Positions 10,565 through 21,364 of a stretch of DNA of 64,000 nt are shown piece by piece. Positions within the stretch are counted from its first letter, which is position 1; each line of letters opens with the position of its first letter. A program made the position numbers and the translations under genes. The notes under the pieces are model-generated. The model saw nothing but the letters and a program-made list of their open reading frames with translations. It was not told the DNA's origin and did not search any database. Origin of the DNA: Coenobita brevimanus (Eukaryota > Arthropoda > Malacostraca > Decapoda > Coenobitidae); the NCBI GenBank assembly GCA_032717465.1, contig CM064657.1, positions 25,733,319-25,797,318 of the forward strand, in the 5' to 3' direction.

Positions 10565-13314
10565 CAGTAAACGCTCAATATAGCAAACCCTTTTATTGCA
10601 AACTTCGGATATAGCGACCCACCATTTCCAGAGCAAATGTCTGCAGGATATAGTGACCTTTGTTCGCTGTATCCGGCAGAAGTTCGTGTATCAGCCGGCT
10701 CCCATGACTCACCATTGTAGGAGTGCTCGCCAGCCCGCGCAATGATTCACATAGGCTAGCTAGCCCGCGAGCCTCACTCCTTTCCATGCTGGGTCTTTCT
10801 CAGTCTGTGCATAGTACTCGCTCCGTGTGGTTCTCTCTCACCTTACCTCTCTCACTTGTGTTACCTCTCGTACCACATGTGATATACCTACACTACTGTA
10901 CCTGCCTACGGCAAGAATGGTTTCCAAATCACCTAGCCCTTCATCCTCAAGCAAGGGGAAGAGGAAGATTCTCTCCTTGACCAAGAAATATAAAATTATT
11001 CAGGAGTATGAGGAAGGGGCAACATGAAGACACCTTATGAGTAAATACGACCTGAAGAAGAGAACAATTTATAACCTCATCATGGCAAAGGAGAAGGAGA
11101 AGGAGGCCATGAAAGCAGTGGAGGCCAGCAAGAAAGGGAAGGAGCTCTACCGCAAGTGATGACTTCCCGTGGAAAATCTCAATGAGGCAGTGTATAAGTG
11201 GTACATGCAATAGAGAGCAGAGGATGTTCCTGTTCGAGGTGCTGATATTCAACATGCAGTGCAGAGGCCTCCTTGTCACTTAGGCCACGACAGTTTCAAG
11301 TGCAGTGATGGCTGGCTGTGGCGCTTTAGCCAGCGTCACGGCACTGTGAATAAGGCTATCATGGATGAGCTTCTAAGCACTGATGCCGACGCAGTGGACT
11401 TCTTCATAGACCAGTTTCGTGAACTGAAGGAGAAGGAGGGCCTCCATGACTTCCAAATCTATAATGCTGATGAAAATGGTCTTTTTTGGAAGTCACTCCC
11501 CCAAAATACACAGCCCTCCGAGACAATAAGCAGCACTCCGGGGAGGAAGAGTGCGAAGGATCACATATTGGTGTTGGCATGTGCTAACGCTGACAGGGTC
11601 TACTGCATGAAACCAGTCATTGTGGGTAAGAATAGGAAGTCACGGTCTCTCAAAGATGTTATGGACAACCTTCCTACAGATTACCACAGCAACCCTTCTG
11701 CCTGGTTTACCCAGGATATTATCAACGACTGGTTCCATCACAGTTTTGACCCCTCCGTTTGGCAACACCAGGCCTGGTATGGCATCAGTAGGGAGGATGT
11801 AAAGGCTGTACTCCTTCTTGACAACACCCCAGCCCACCCTTCCACTGCAAAATTGTGTTCCGAGGATGGAAAAATAAAGGCAATATTTCTACCACTCAAC
11901 ACGACTGCCTTACTTCAGCCAGTGGACCAGGGGGTGACTGAAAGTGCCAAGAAGCACTATAGAAATATTTACCGGGACCAGTGCTTAGTGGTGACTGACG
12001 GGATAGAGGAGGAGGAGTATGTGGACACCAGGGGGAAGAAGACACTGGACAAGCTCATGAAATACAGTATCAAAGATGCCATACTGAACTGGGCAGAGGC
12101 TTGGAAGAAGGTGCCAGTGATTACTCTCTGCAGTGCCTGGTGCAAGCTCCTCAAAACTAACCCAGACTCCAGCCTAGAAGCCTGATTTCGAGGGGTTTGA
12201 GCCACAGTAGGCAGCAGAAATGTCGGCTGCAGCTGGCCAAGGCTCCATCCCTGCAGAAGAGGTGGAGTGGGTAGATGAGGATGGGGGTCTGCCTGGATAC
12301 CATCACCACCAAACAGACAAGGAAATAGTTCAGGAGTTGACCATGCCTGAATCACCTGCGGAGGAGGAAGAGGAGAGGACACATCGGCCATCCCCACCTG
12401 CTGCCATGGATGCAGCACACACACTCTTGGCCATCACAGACAACATTGGTGGATTTCTGGGGGAAAACTATGAGCTCCTCAGATGGATTAGGTTGGACCT
12501 GATAAGGGGAAACCAGGCCAGGCATTCTCCAGCAGAGAATTTCGGACTTCTTCAAGCCTGTCACCTCGCCTCCTGGGAAAAAAAAAAAAAGCATTCAGTG
12601 TCAGAGACCTAGAGTGTGTCTGTTGCTTTCACATCCTCTGTGAGCCTCCCCAGTTTGGCTTCTGGCACCAGCACACCTTCCTCACTGACACAAGTGACAC
12701 CAGAGCCACCAGAATGAATATTCACTGAATCAGATGATGAATGAGTGAATAAAGTGTCATGTAAAGTGTATATATGGTGCATACAGTACTGTACTTGTGT
12801 CAATATTTTTTTTGTAATGTTTAGTTTGTATTATTAAGTGTTAATTAAGTATAGTGTCCAAATGATACAGTACAAACATTTCTGGTGTGTACAGTGTGGT
12901 GTGCTCTGGTGTACAGGTGTACTGTGTGGTGCCAGCATCTAACCTCTTCAGAATCCCCCCCCCCACCTCCCTCTTCTTCCTACAGTGGCTACAGCATCAC
13001 TTCCTGGTATGGTAAGTGTACTGTAACAGTACTACATTATCTTGTATTCTTATTACAGGTATTGTATTTATATGTACAACTTCATACAGGGTGCTATTTA
13101 CATGTATAACTACAAAAACCATTGAATTCTCCATGTAAAACTTCACAGAGAAAGTTTAGGTTGTAGTTGTGCACGTAGGACCGAACAACTCCACGGATAT
13201 AGTGACCTTGGTTTGGTAATCCCTCGGATAAAAACGACCCTCAGATATAGCGTATTATCAGATATAGCGACCCACCCCTCCCCCCAATTAGTTCGTTATA
13301 TCGAAGGTTAACTG
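10565..13314 (+). mobile_element. Tigger-1: pogo/Tigger DNA transposon (2750 bp)
   Basis: Terminal inverted repeats start CAGTAAACGCTC and, read inward from the other end, CAGTTAACCTTC. About 18 of the first 24 positions match. TA flanks both sides (10563-10564 and 13315-13316), the target duplication of the Tc1/mariner-pogo group. Subterminal copies of GGATATAGYGACC occur at both ends (10616, 10648, 13194, 13260) and may be transposase binding sites. The inside carries one transposase gene on the plus strand. It was inserted into the RT gene of L3-b and is therefore younger than that LINE. Confidence 0.93.
10918..12612 (+). pseudogene. Tigger-1 transposase, decayed
   Basis: DDE transposase of the pogo/Tigger (CENP-B-like) family. 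The N-terminal helix-turn-helix begins MVSKSPSPSSSSKGKRKIL and contains LTKKYKIIQEYEEGA. A CENP-B-type DNA-binding segment follows (ENLNEAVYKWYMQ, DGWLWRF). The catalytic core at about 11259-12185 keeps all three acidic blocks: YNADENG, LLLDNTPAH and QPVDQGV. The C-terminal acidic tail lies one frame over (from 12220). Lesions: TGA at 11025, TGA at 11157, TAG or TGA between 11210 and 11285, and a frameshift plus stop near 12183. The core alone is open for 308 codons. Confidence 0.9.
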
Positions 13315-14530
13315 TACAGGAAAGAAAATGGAACTGTACTTTGTTTTTGTTAATTTGGAGAAGGCTTTTGACAGAGTCCCTAGAGAGGTGGTGAAATGAA
13401 CAATAAGAAAGCTTGGGATCGAGAAGTGGCTGGCTGGGGTGGTTATGGCCATGTATGTGGGTGCTCGCCCCAAAGTAAGAGTGAGTGGAGATTTGAGTGA
13501 TGAGTTTCCCATGAATTTTGGTGTGCATCAGGGGTCAGTCTTGAGTCCCATGTTGTTTATCATGGTACCTGACGCCCTCTCATGTGACATCAGAAATGGA
13601 CTTTCGTGGGAAATGTATGTTGTTGATTTGGTGTTGATTGCAGAGATGAAAGGTAGGTGGAGGAAAGATTTTGAAGTGAAGAGATGGTATGGGGCACAAG
13701 GTCTTAAGAGATAATGCTGATAAAACAAAACTGATGGTTGGTGGCGGTACTGTCAAAGAAGAAGGTGAGTGGCCATGTGCAATTTGCCACAAGTGCGTGG
13801 GAAGTAATTCTATCTTGTGCAGTGTTTTTGATAAGTGGGTGCATAAGAGATGTAGTGGTATTAGAACTAGACTGTGAGATAATGCTGATTTTATATGTGC
13901 GGAGTGTCGGGGAGAGCAGGTGGAGATTGTCAGGCATGAAAGGATTGAACCTGGTGGTGAGTCTCTTGAGTGTGTGGAAGAGTTTTGGTATTTGGGAGAC
14001 ATGTTATGTGCTGGAGGTGAGGCTCTGTGGCAAGAGTGAGAAGTGGCTGGAAGAAGTTCAGGGAGCTATTGCCTCTCCTGACATTGAGAGGGCTCTGCCT
14101 ACATGCTGTGGGATCTTTGTATGCAGCATGTGTTAAGAGTGTAATGCTGTATGGTAGTGAGACCTGGGCAGTAAAGGAAGAGGATATTCGCAAGCTCAAA
14201 CGTACAGAAATGACAATGGTTAGGTGGATCTGCAGTGCGTCCCTGCGTGCAAGGCTTGGGGGGGGCTGGGTTTATGATAGAAGAGTTGAGAGGTGGGATG
14301 GGACTGGAGTGTATTGGTGTTGTGATGAGGAGAGGTAGATTGAGGTGGTCTGGGCATGTGGAGAGGATGGGGGATGATAATTGGGTGCAGAAAGTGAGAA
14401 GCGTTAACATTTGGGGTGGGGTTCCGAGGGTTAGACCGAAAAAGTCGTAGGACGAGGTCATTAATTGTGGCTTCAGGGTTAAGGGACTGAACAGGAAGGG
14501 TGCCATAGATCAAGCAGCATGGGAGCCTCC
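13315..14530 (+). mobile_element. L3-b: LINE RT palm, PHD-like finger and C-terminus
   Basis: Plus-strand LINE. RT blocks: YFVFVNLEKAFDRVPREVV (13335), HQGSVLSPMLF (13530), and DLVL in place of the usual YADDLVL. After the thumb (NADKTKLMV) comes a Cys/His-rich finger at about 13770-13912 with the order C-x2-C, C, H-x2-C, C-x2-C. It is followed by FWYLGDML, a YGSETW block and RRGRLRWSGHVERM. Frames are broken many times. I cannot assign the clade with certainty; it lacks an RNase H domain. Confidence 0.75.
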
Positions 14531-14760
14531 GTTAGGTGACCAAGACCAACACATGCATGCACGTTGGAGTCTTCAAAAATGAAACAAAATGAGTATCCTC
14601 TTCCTCTGGTGTCCAGGTTTCACTACCATATAGAATTACATTCCTAACACATGCCACATACTGAGATCTCTTATGTGGCAAAACTAAGAGTGAAATGATG
14701 TATGGTAGTGAGACCAAGGCAGCAATGGAAAAGGATAGTCATAAGGTTATATGTACATAA
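14531..14760. other. Two opposed fragments of the L3 C-terminus
   Basis: About 14580-14660 encodes, on the minus strand, ACVRNVILYGSETW, and about 14680-14750 encodes, on the plus strand, EMMYGSETKAA. Both are the same short conserved block of L3-type LINEs but in opposite orientation, giving a small inverted arrangement directly before SINE-B1. No gene is present. Confidence 0.5.
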
Positions 14761-15300
14761 TTCATTCATTCATTCATTCATTCATTCATTCATCCATCAT
14801 CCAATCCTACTTTGCCTATGAGGAGCATAGGAGCCCAGGGCTAGGCAAGTTGGTCCTGACATTTAAGATGAGAGAGGTCAGCGTCACTCATCCCTGAGTG
14901 ACACTACATGAGCAATAAACCTCAACCATCGCTTGGATATAAACCTTCCCTGGCTCTATTCAGTTGGAGCACCATAATTACCCACTAAACCACCAGGCAC
15001 CAAAATTTGGTTATATGGTTACCACCCAGTGTAGTAAATGGTTTCTTGATGTACAGGAAACCATTTGGCTTGTCACTCAGTGCAGAGTCACCCACAGGCA
15101 GAAGGAAGAGGAAAGAATGAAGGAAAGAAAGACAGAAGAGGGAATGTAAAGTCACCCGTAGGCAGAAGGATGAGGAAAGAATGAAGGAAAGAAAGACAAG
15201 AGGATGGAAGGAACAAAGGATGGAGGAGAGAAAAGGGCAGACATCTGAGAGCAGCACTACATCAAGTGAGTGGATGGTGAGCACTCCCACCTACCACCAT
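14761..15300 (-). mobile_element. SINE-B copy 1 with (CATT)n tail
   Basis: Minus-strand short interspersed element. The tail is (ATTC)n at 14761-14791 on the plus strand. Read on the minus strand, the middle shows a tRNA-like A box (GTGGTTTAGTGGGTAATT) and a B-box-like GGTTTATATCC about 45 bases later. Other copies are at 15701-15943, 45455-45984 and 54825-55026. The part nearest 15100-15250 is Gly/Arg-poor purine repeat (GAAGGAAAGAAAGA), shared with the copy at 45780-45900, so it belongs to the element. Confidence 0.75.
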
Positions 15301-15700
15301 ATGTAAAGAAACAACAATAATTTGATGGAAAAATAAACAGTAATGGACATTTTGTAAACAAAGTGATGCCATTCTCCACCCTAAGGTTGACTGCATGATT
15401 TTTTTCCATGTTTGGGTAATTCAAATAACACTTAAGAGCCTCTCACTTGCACACTGGTTAGCTAACTGGTTAGCTACAGTTGACGGTCACACAGTGTTGG
15501 AGGGGAGGTCACACTGTGCTCAATGAGACCAACTTTACTAGGTTTTACATCACAATTTACATTAAGCCTCACAAATTTATATATCTTTCTGTCATAAGCT
15601 GTGTTCTAAATGTTCTGCACTGTAAACATGGTGCACTAAATGCACCTGTATTGTAATGAGGTACTATGTCTTCAGTAGACAGACAGACACTTTGTAAATG
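15301..15700. other. No gene recognised
   Basis: About 400 bp between two SINE-B copies. No open coding pattern or terminal repeat is seen. It is probably TTLL1 intron sequence if the gene extends upstream. Confidence 0.4.
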
Positions 15701-15943
15701 AAAAATTACATCATCATCATCATCTAATCCAGTGCTGCCTCAGAGAAACATAGGGGCCCGGGGCTAGGCAAGTTGGTCCTGTCATTTAAGATGAGAGTGA
15801 CCAGCCTCACTCTTCCCTGAGTGGCATTACATGAGCAATAAACCCCAACCATCCCTTGGATATAAACCTGCACTGGCTCATACTGACTGGAACGCCTTAA
15901 TTACACACTAAATCACCAAGCGGCATAATTTGGTTATGTGGGA
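15701..15943 (-). mobile_element. SINE-B copy 2 (partial)
   Basis: Shares GGCTAGGCAAGTTGGTCCTG, the TTTAAGATGAGAGTGACC block and TTGGATATAAACCT with copies 1 and 3. It has a degenerate (ATC)n tail at 15709-15723. It lacks the outer purine-rich part and ends directly against SINE-A1. Confidence 0.75.
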
Positions 15944-16263
15944 GGCAGTGGCTGAATCGGTGGAGAGGCGGCCTGCAGTCCTGATGGACCCAGGTTCAAA
16001 TCCCGGCTGGGACAGGGAACAGTTTAAGGATTTGAATTTCATGAAAAGCAGACTTTCCTGATCTACCAGATGACCCGCCGACATGTCATAAAAGTACCCC
16101 CACTAATACCAATACACCAGTCCTGTATGAGACAGCCCTAGCATGTATTCAATATGGACGGTGGGTGTTAGCGCCGAAGTGGTGACATGTAGAGAGGAGT
16201 ATGGTATGTAGGAGGACTACTGGGCCTTGAGAGCAGGCTGTGGAGCCTATGCCCTGAGTCGGA

Positions 16264-16301
<38 letters not shown>
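15944..16301 (+). mobile_element. SINE-A copy 1, tRNA-derived, with poly-A tail
   Basis: The head resembles a tRNA gene: A box in GTGGCTGAATCGGTGGAG and B box GGTTCAAATCC, about 45 bases apart, consistent with an RNA polymerase III internal promoter. The body ends GAGTCGGAC followed by about 40 A (16265-16301). A close minus copy is at 44797-45168 and an older plus copy at 17137-17485. The long pure tail suggests a recent insertion. It lies about 250 bp before a TTLL1 exon. Confidence 0.85.
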
Positions 16302-16551
16302 AGCCTAGTACTGTAAATGGTTTCTTGGTGTAGATGCCTGCATTCACTTATCATTTGAGCCTTTGAAAGTTTGTTTCATCCCTCATGCAAAACCATCCAA
16401 AGTAAACTGCTTTGGCTGTACCAGAACAATACATCAGACAGTCTAAAGTAGCTTATACTATTAAATTTATTATTGTAATAAAACACATTTTCATTGCAAT
16501 TGGATCTATTGCCCTGCAAGTATCCATATCTGAACAAATTCCTGAATATGA

Positions 16552-16797
<246 letters not shown>

Positions 16798-17136
16798 TAG
16801 ACTCAAGTTCTATTAGACAGAACTCTAATTGTTTTGTCTATATTCAAAAAGCAGTCAAATCAAATGCTCCATATATCATTAATTTCTTAGTACCTGCAAG
16901 GTATAATGCTTCAAGCTATGATTCCTTTACCTAGCTTTTACAGGAAGATTCACTACTCTCTGACCATGCCAATATGTCCATTATTAATGAAGAGATTTAA
17001 GTGAAACCCATTTGTTGCAAACTTCAGTCAATGCCAAATCATATACTGCACAAGAGAAACTACTCAAATTTGAATATAAAGAGGCAGACTTGATATTAAA
17101 TGCCACTTTTCCACTAATCCAGTGCTGAGTGGGCAT

Positions 17137-17485
17137 CAGTTTGGGGGAGACAGCAATCAAGTCGGTACAGAGTCTGTCGGCTGTTCTAGTGGAAGTGGGT
17201 TTGAACCACAGCTGGGACAGGGAATAGCTGAAGGATGTAAACTGTGTTAAAAGTAGACTTTTCTGAACTACCATAAGACCCACCAACTCTTCGTAAAAAC
17301 ACCCCTGCTAATACCATTTTATCAGTCTGTATGAAACAGCCCTTGCATCTTGCTTATATTCAATATGCATGGTGGGTGTTAGTGCCAAAGTGATGGTATG
17401 TGGCAATGTATAGCACATAAAAGGACTGCTGGGCTTTAGGGACCAGGCTGTTAAGCCTCTGCCCTGGGTCGGAGGCATAAAAAAG
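17137..17485 (+). mobile_element. SINE-A copy 2, diverged
   Basis: Diverged plus-strand relative of SINE-A1. Shared parts are GTTTGAACC with CAGCTGGGACAGGGAA, AAAAGTAGACTTTTCTGA, the AATATGCATGGTGGGTGTTAG block and CTGCCCTGGGTCGGA at the end. The A-box region has decayed and the poly-A tail is reduced. It is clearly older than copies 1 and 3. Confidence 0.75.
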
Positions 17486-17804
17486 GCTCCAGTGATTGTG
17501 CCATACTCGATAACTGGTCACATATTTTAGATGCTCCTGATTTAACTTGACTATTTTTCCTGGGTGTGGGGTCACATTAACAAGAAAGGATTTTTTTAAA
17601 AAGCCCCAAACATCTGACAGACTAAAAGAAAAAATTATTAGCAAGATTGCTGCCAAACCCTGTTGATAAATTAAACAAAAAATTCACAAGCTTGGAACAC
17701 AGGATTCAATTATGTTTAAACACTAAAAGAGATCACATTCAAAGCTTGCAGTAGCTGTTGATAAATTGAAAAGAAAAGAAAGAAGAAACTAACAAGTTCA
17801 TGTA
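17486..17804. other. No gene recognised (intron)
   Basis: About 320 bp of AT-rich sequence between SINE-A2 and RTE-2. I see no coding pattern, repeat boundary or structured element. Confidence 0.4.
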
Positions 17805-20097
17805 AATCAGTGGACTTTCTGACCACAACTTGGTGATGGCCAGAATTAAAGTTCAAGTAAGTTGGAGGAATAGAAGAAGGGAAAGACGAGAGGAAGGAGT
17901 AGTTGCAAGGAGAGTGGAAAGGTTACAAGAGGATGAGAAAAAGGCAGAATATAAGAAAGAAGTGGAGGAACGATTGGGCAAATATGAATTGGAGCAAATG
18001 GGAGACGTGGAAGGTGTGTGTAGAATATTTACAGAAGAAATATGTGCAGCATGTGATGTGGTGTGTGGAAGGAAGAGAAGACGGAGGGAGGTGCAAGGAA
18101 CAGCGTGGTGGACTGAAGAGGTGAAACAGGCTGTGGCACAAAAGAAGAAAGCATACAATGAATGGATGAGAAATAGGGGCATGGAAGAGGTTGAGAGGCG
18201 GAAGAGAGAGTTATATGTAGAAAGAAAGAGAGAGGTGAAAAGATTAGTAAGAGAGAGTAAGAAGAGAGTGGATGAGGAATTTGGAAGGAATTTGAGTGTA
18301 AAGTGGAGGAACTGTAAGAAAATGTTCTGGAGAGAGGTGAAGAGAGTAAGACAGAGTGGAAGTGAAGTTAGCAGGGGAGTGAAAGATAAAAATGGTAGAT
18401 TACTAGTGGAGAAGGGAGAAAAAGTGAGCAGACGGAGAGAACACTTTAAGGAATTGTTGAACATAAAGGATGGAAGTAATGCGAGTATAAGTGGCTGGGG
18501 AATGGCTGGGAGAAGGAGGGAGGTGAGAAGACAGGAAGAAATCAGTAGGATAGAAGTTGTGGAAGCAATGGAGAAAGTTTAATTGGGGAAAGCCCCAGGA
18601 ATTGATGGAGTGTGTGGTGAAATGCTGAAGCATGGGGGAGAGATAGTAGTAGAATGGATGTGGAAGATGTGCAGATTGGCCTGGGAGGAAGGTAGAGTCC
18701 CAGAGGATTGGAAGTCAGGTATAATTATTCCCTTGTACAAAGGAAAAGGGGAAAAAGAAGTGTGTGGTAATCATAGGGGCATTTGTCTTCTTAGTATAAT
18801 AGGAAAAGTGTATGGTAGGATACTTATTGACAGAGTTAGAGAAAGAACAGAGAAATTAGTTGGAGAAGAACAGGGAGGCTTTAGGAAGGGAAGAGGTTGT
18901 GTAGATCAGATATTCATTCTCAGATCTTTAGTGGAAAAGTTTCTAGAGAAGGGAAAGAAGTTGTATGCAGCTTTCATGGATTTGGAGAAAGCATATGACA
19001 GGTTGGATAGACAAGGATTGTGGAAAGTGTTAAGAATATATGGAGTAGATGGGAAGTTGTTGAATGCTGTAAAGAGTATGTATGATGGTGCGAAGGCTGC
19101 AGTGCGTGTGGATGGTGAACTAAGTGAATTTTTCTCTTTGAAGGTTGGGTTGAAACAGGGATGTCATGTCTCCATGGTTGTTCAATCTGTACATGGATGG
19201 GGTAATAAAAGAGGTACAAGGTAGGGTAGTGGATGTTGGAGTGCCCCTGGTGAGAGAGGATAGTGTTTGGAAACTCCCTGTACTGTTGTTTGCAGATGAT
19301 ACTGTGTTGTTGAGTGAAGACGAAGGGGAGCTGCAAGGCTTGGTGGATGAGTTTGGGAGTGTGAGTAAGAAACGGAATCTAAAGGTGAATGTAGGGAAGA
19401 GTAAAGTGATGCTCTTTGAGAGAGGTGAAGTCAGTGAATGTACAGCGAGGTTGGATGGTGAGGAATTGGAAAATGTGAGTACGTTTAAGTACTTGGGTAG
19501 TGTGATGAGTAAGGATGGAGGTTTGGAGGGTGAAGTGCTTGAAAGGGTACAGCAGGGAAGAAAGGTTGCTGGTTCTTTGAAAGCAGTGATAAGAAACAGG
19601 GAAGTGAGCATGGAAGTGAAAAAGTTACTACATGACAGTATTGTGGTACCAACTCTAACGTACGGAAGTGAAGCTTGGACGTTGTTGGAAGGACACAAGT
19701 CAAGAGTGAGAGCAGTGGAAATGAGTTATTTAAGAGGAGCCTGTGGAGTCACATGGAGAGACAGGCTGACGAATGAGGATATAAAGGAGCGTTGTGGTGT
19801 GGATGTGGATGTGATAGGAAGTGTTATGAGGAACACACTGAGGTGGTTTGGCCATGTGGAGAGGATGGAGGGTGAAAGACTGATGAAGAGAGTGTATGTG
19901 AGTGAGGTGGAGGGGGGAAGAGGGAGGGGGAGGCCGAGGATGAGATGGAGGGATGGGGTGGAGAGGTATATGAGAGAGGGGGGTGTGAGTTGGGAGCAGG
20001 GGAGTGAAATGGCAGGGGACAGGGCGACTTGGAGGCGATTTGTTTGTGGCCACCCCAAACGGGATTGAGGCATCTGGCAATAGATAGATAGATAGAA
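17805..20097 (+). mobile_element. RTE-2: RTE-clade LINE, 5'-truncated, (TAGA)n tail
   Basis: Starts in the end of the endonuclease (GLSDHNLVMAR at about 17810), continues through the linker and a complete RT, and ends a few bases after the stop codon in (TAGA)n at 20084-20095. A very short 3' UTR made of a simple repeat is typical of the RTE clade. This is the best preserved RTE copy and serves as reference for copies 1, 3, 4 and 5. Confidence 0.9.
17830..20068 (+). pseudogene. RTE-2 endonuclease end and reverse transcriptase
   Basis: Reverse transcriptase used for target-primed reverse transcription. Blocks in order: KAPGIDGVCGEML (18590), VPEDWKSGIIIPLYKGKG (18700), EEQGGFRKGRG (18865), FMDLEKAYD (18975), GLKQGC (19146), FADDTVLLSEDEGEL (19290), NVGKSKVM, FKYLGSVM (19485), RWFGHVERMEGERL (19840) and GRGRPRMRWRD (19920). 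The FADD active site is intact. Only two lesions are visible: a TAA at 18580-18582 and a 2-base loss at about 19163 in the GCVMSP block, which shifts the frame. This copy is young. Confidence 0.9.
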
Positions 20098-20101
20098 CTC
20101 T

Positions 20102-20575
20102 CAGTTATCCGTCGTCGCAATATCCAGCCCAAAGCAGTATCCAGTGCTTTTGGGTCAGCTATATTAATGCAGTATCCAGTGAAATTATGCAAATATGTTA
20201 CTGAAATAGGATGTAACCGGCGGTTCTATGCAATATCCAGCACTGAGGCGTATCAACCAGCTTGTAAATGGTGGCCAACCGATGCTATATTATTGTATTA
20301 ATTTACTGTATCATTATATTATTGTATTTTATTCATCTTTTACTCATGGAAAAGTTTTTAGCATAAAGGGTCGAGATGGATAATGACACAATGTCCAGCT
20401 TGATGCAGAATGTTGAGTCGATAGGGGGTACTATGCAATATCCGACGTTTCACTTTATTCGGTGTAGGTTTTGGCTGAATTACAATGGATGTATTTGTTT
20501 AGAAGGGGGGGAACCAGTGAAAATCACTGGCTAGGTACTAACATAATCCATGAGTCTCGTCTAAGTCAGCTGTTA
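20102..20575. repeat. Iterated CAATATCCAG motif region
   Basis: Non-coding. GCARTATCCAG or close variants occur at about 20117, 20132, 20170 and 20230, with weaker forms near 20390 and 20439. The start, CAGTTATCCGTCG, resembles a Tigger-type terminus, and iterated subterminal motifs are seen in the Tigger elements of this window. No matching right end or flanking TA was found, so the identity is unproven. Confidence 0.4.
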
Positions 20576-20906
20576 TTAATCCTTAGCCGGCAGTGGAACT
20601 ATATATAGATTGTGCAAAATCTACTGAAAAATTGTGGGGAGACTGTATGCAGACGCTTCCTCAAAACTGTCCCTTGTAAATCCTAGCAGAAACTGTATAT
20701 AGTCAGCAATGTGTAAGTGCCCTTGAGCCTCAGATATCCCAAACTGGCAACATATGGGTCATAGGTGATTTATAATAAGGTTGCTCACTCAGTGACTCAA
20801 TGTCTGTTCCTAGCTCTTAGAGGGGACACAACACTCAGGACTTTGTTTCTCCTGTAGACCTCAATTACAAGTTTTCTTCTGATATTTAGATATTGTAGAC
20901 ATAATA

Positions 20907-21360
20907 ATGTCCCACACAAGGAGGACCACTAGTGATGATGAGATAAAAACTTATTCTAGATCAGGATTTGGATAATGCTTTTATTGATGATATCAGTAGT
21001 AATTCTGCGAATTCTGCATCAGACAGTGATGGTAATAACACTGATAGTGGTGATGGATCAAAGCTTGAGATTGCAGAGGAGCAAGATGATAATCTATCAA
21101 GTGCAGAAGTTGATGAAAATGATGACAGTGCACCAGTTGGGTGGTTGAGTCATTCTCCAGATAGTGGAGAATGATTGCCATGTACTGGAGATAGGGGTCA
21201 AAGTAGTTTTGTAAAAGCCTCAGGACCCACTGGAGATTTTTGTGTCTTTCATAGACAGGGATATAATCGAACATATAGTGGGAGAAAAAAAAAAAAATGT
21301 GCTGCCAAGGTCTGTGAAGAAAAGAGAAGGAAGAGGAAAATGATTAGAAAAAGTAGAAAT
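20907..21360 (+). pseudogene. piggyBac transposase N-terminal fragment
   Basis: Starts MSHTRRTTSDDE. After a one-base shift near 20947 it continues ILDQDLDNAFIDDISS and a Ser/Asp/Glu-rich stretch that precedes the catalytic domain in piggyBac transposases. A basic stretch follows (KKCAAKVCEEKRRKR). It breaks off at the poly-T of J1-C. A TGA at 21172 also interrupts it. Confidence 0.75.
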
Positions 21361-21364
21361 CTGA

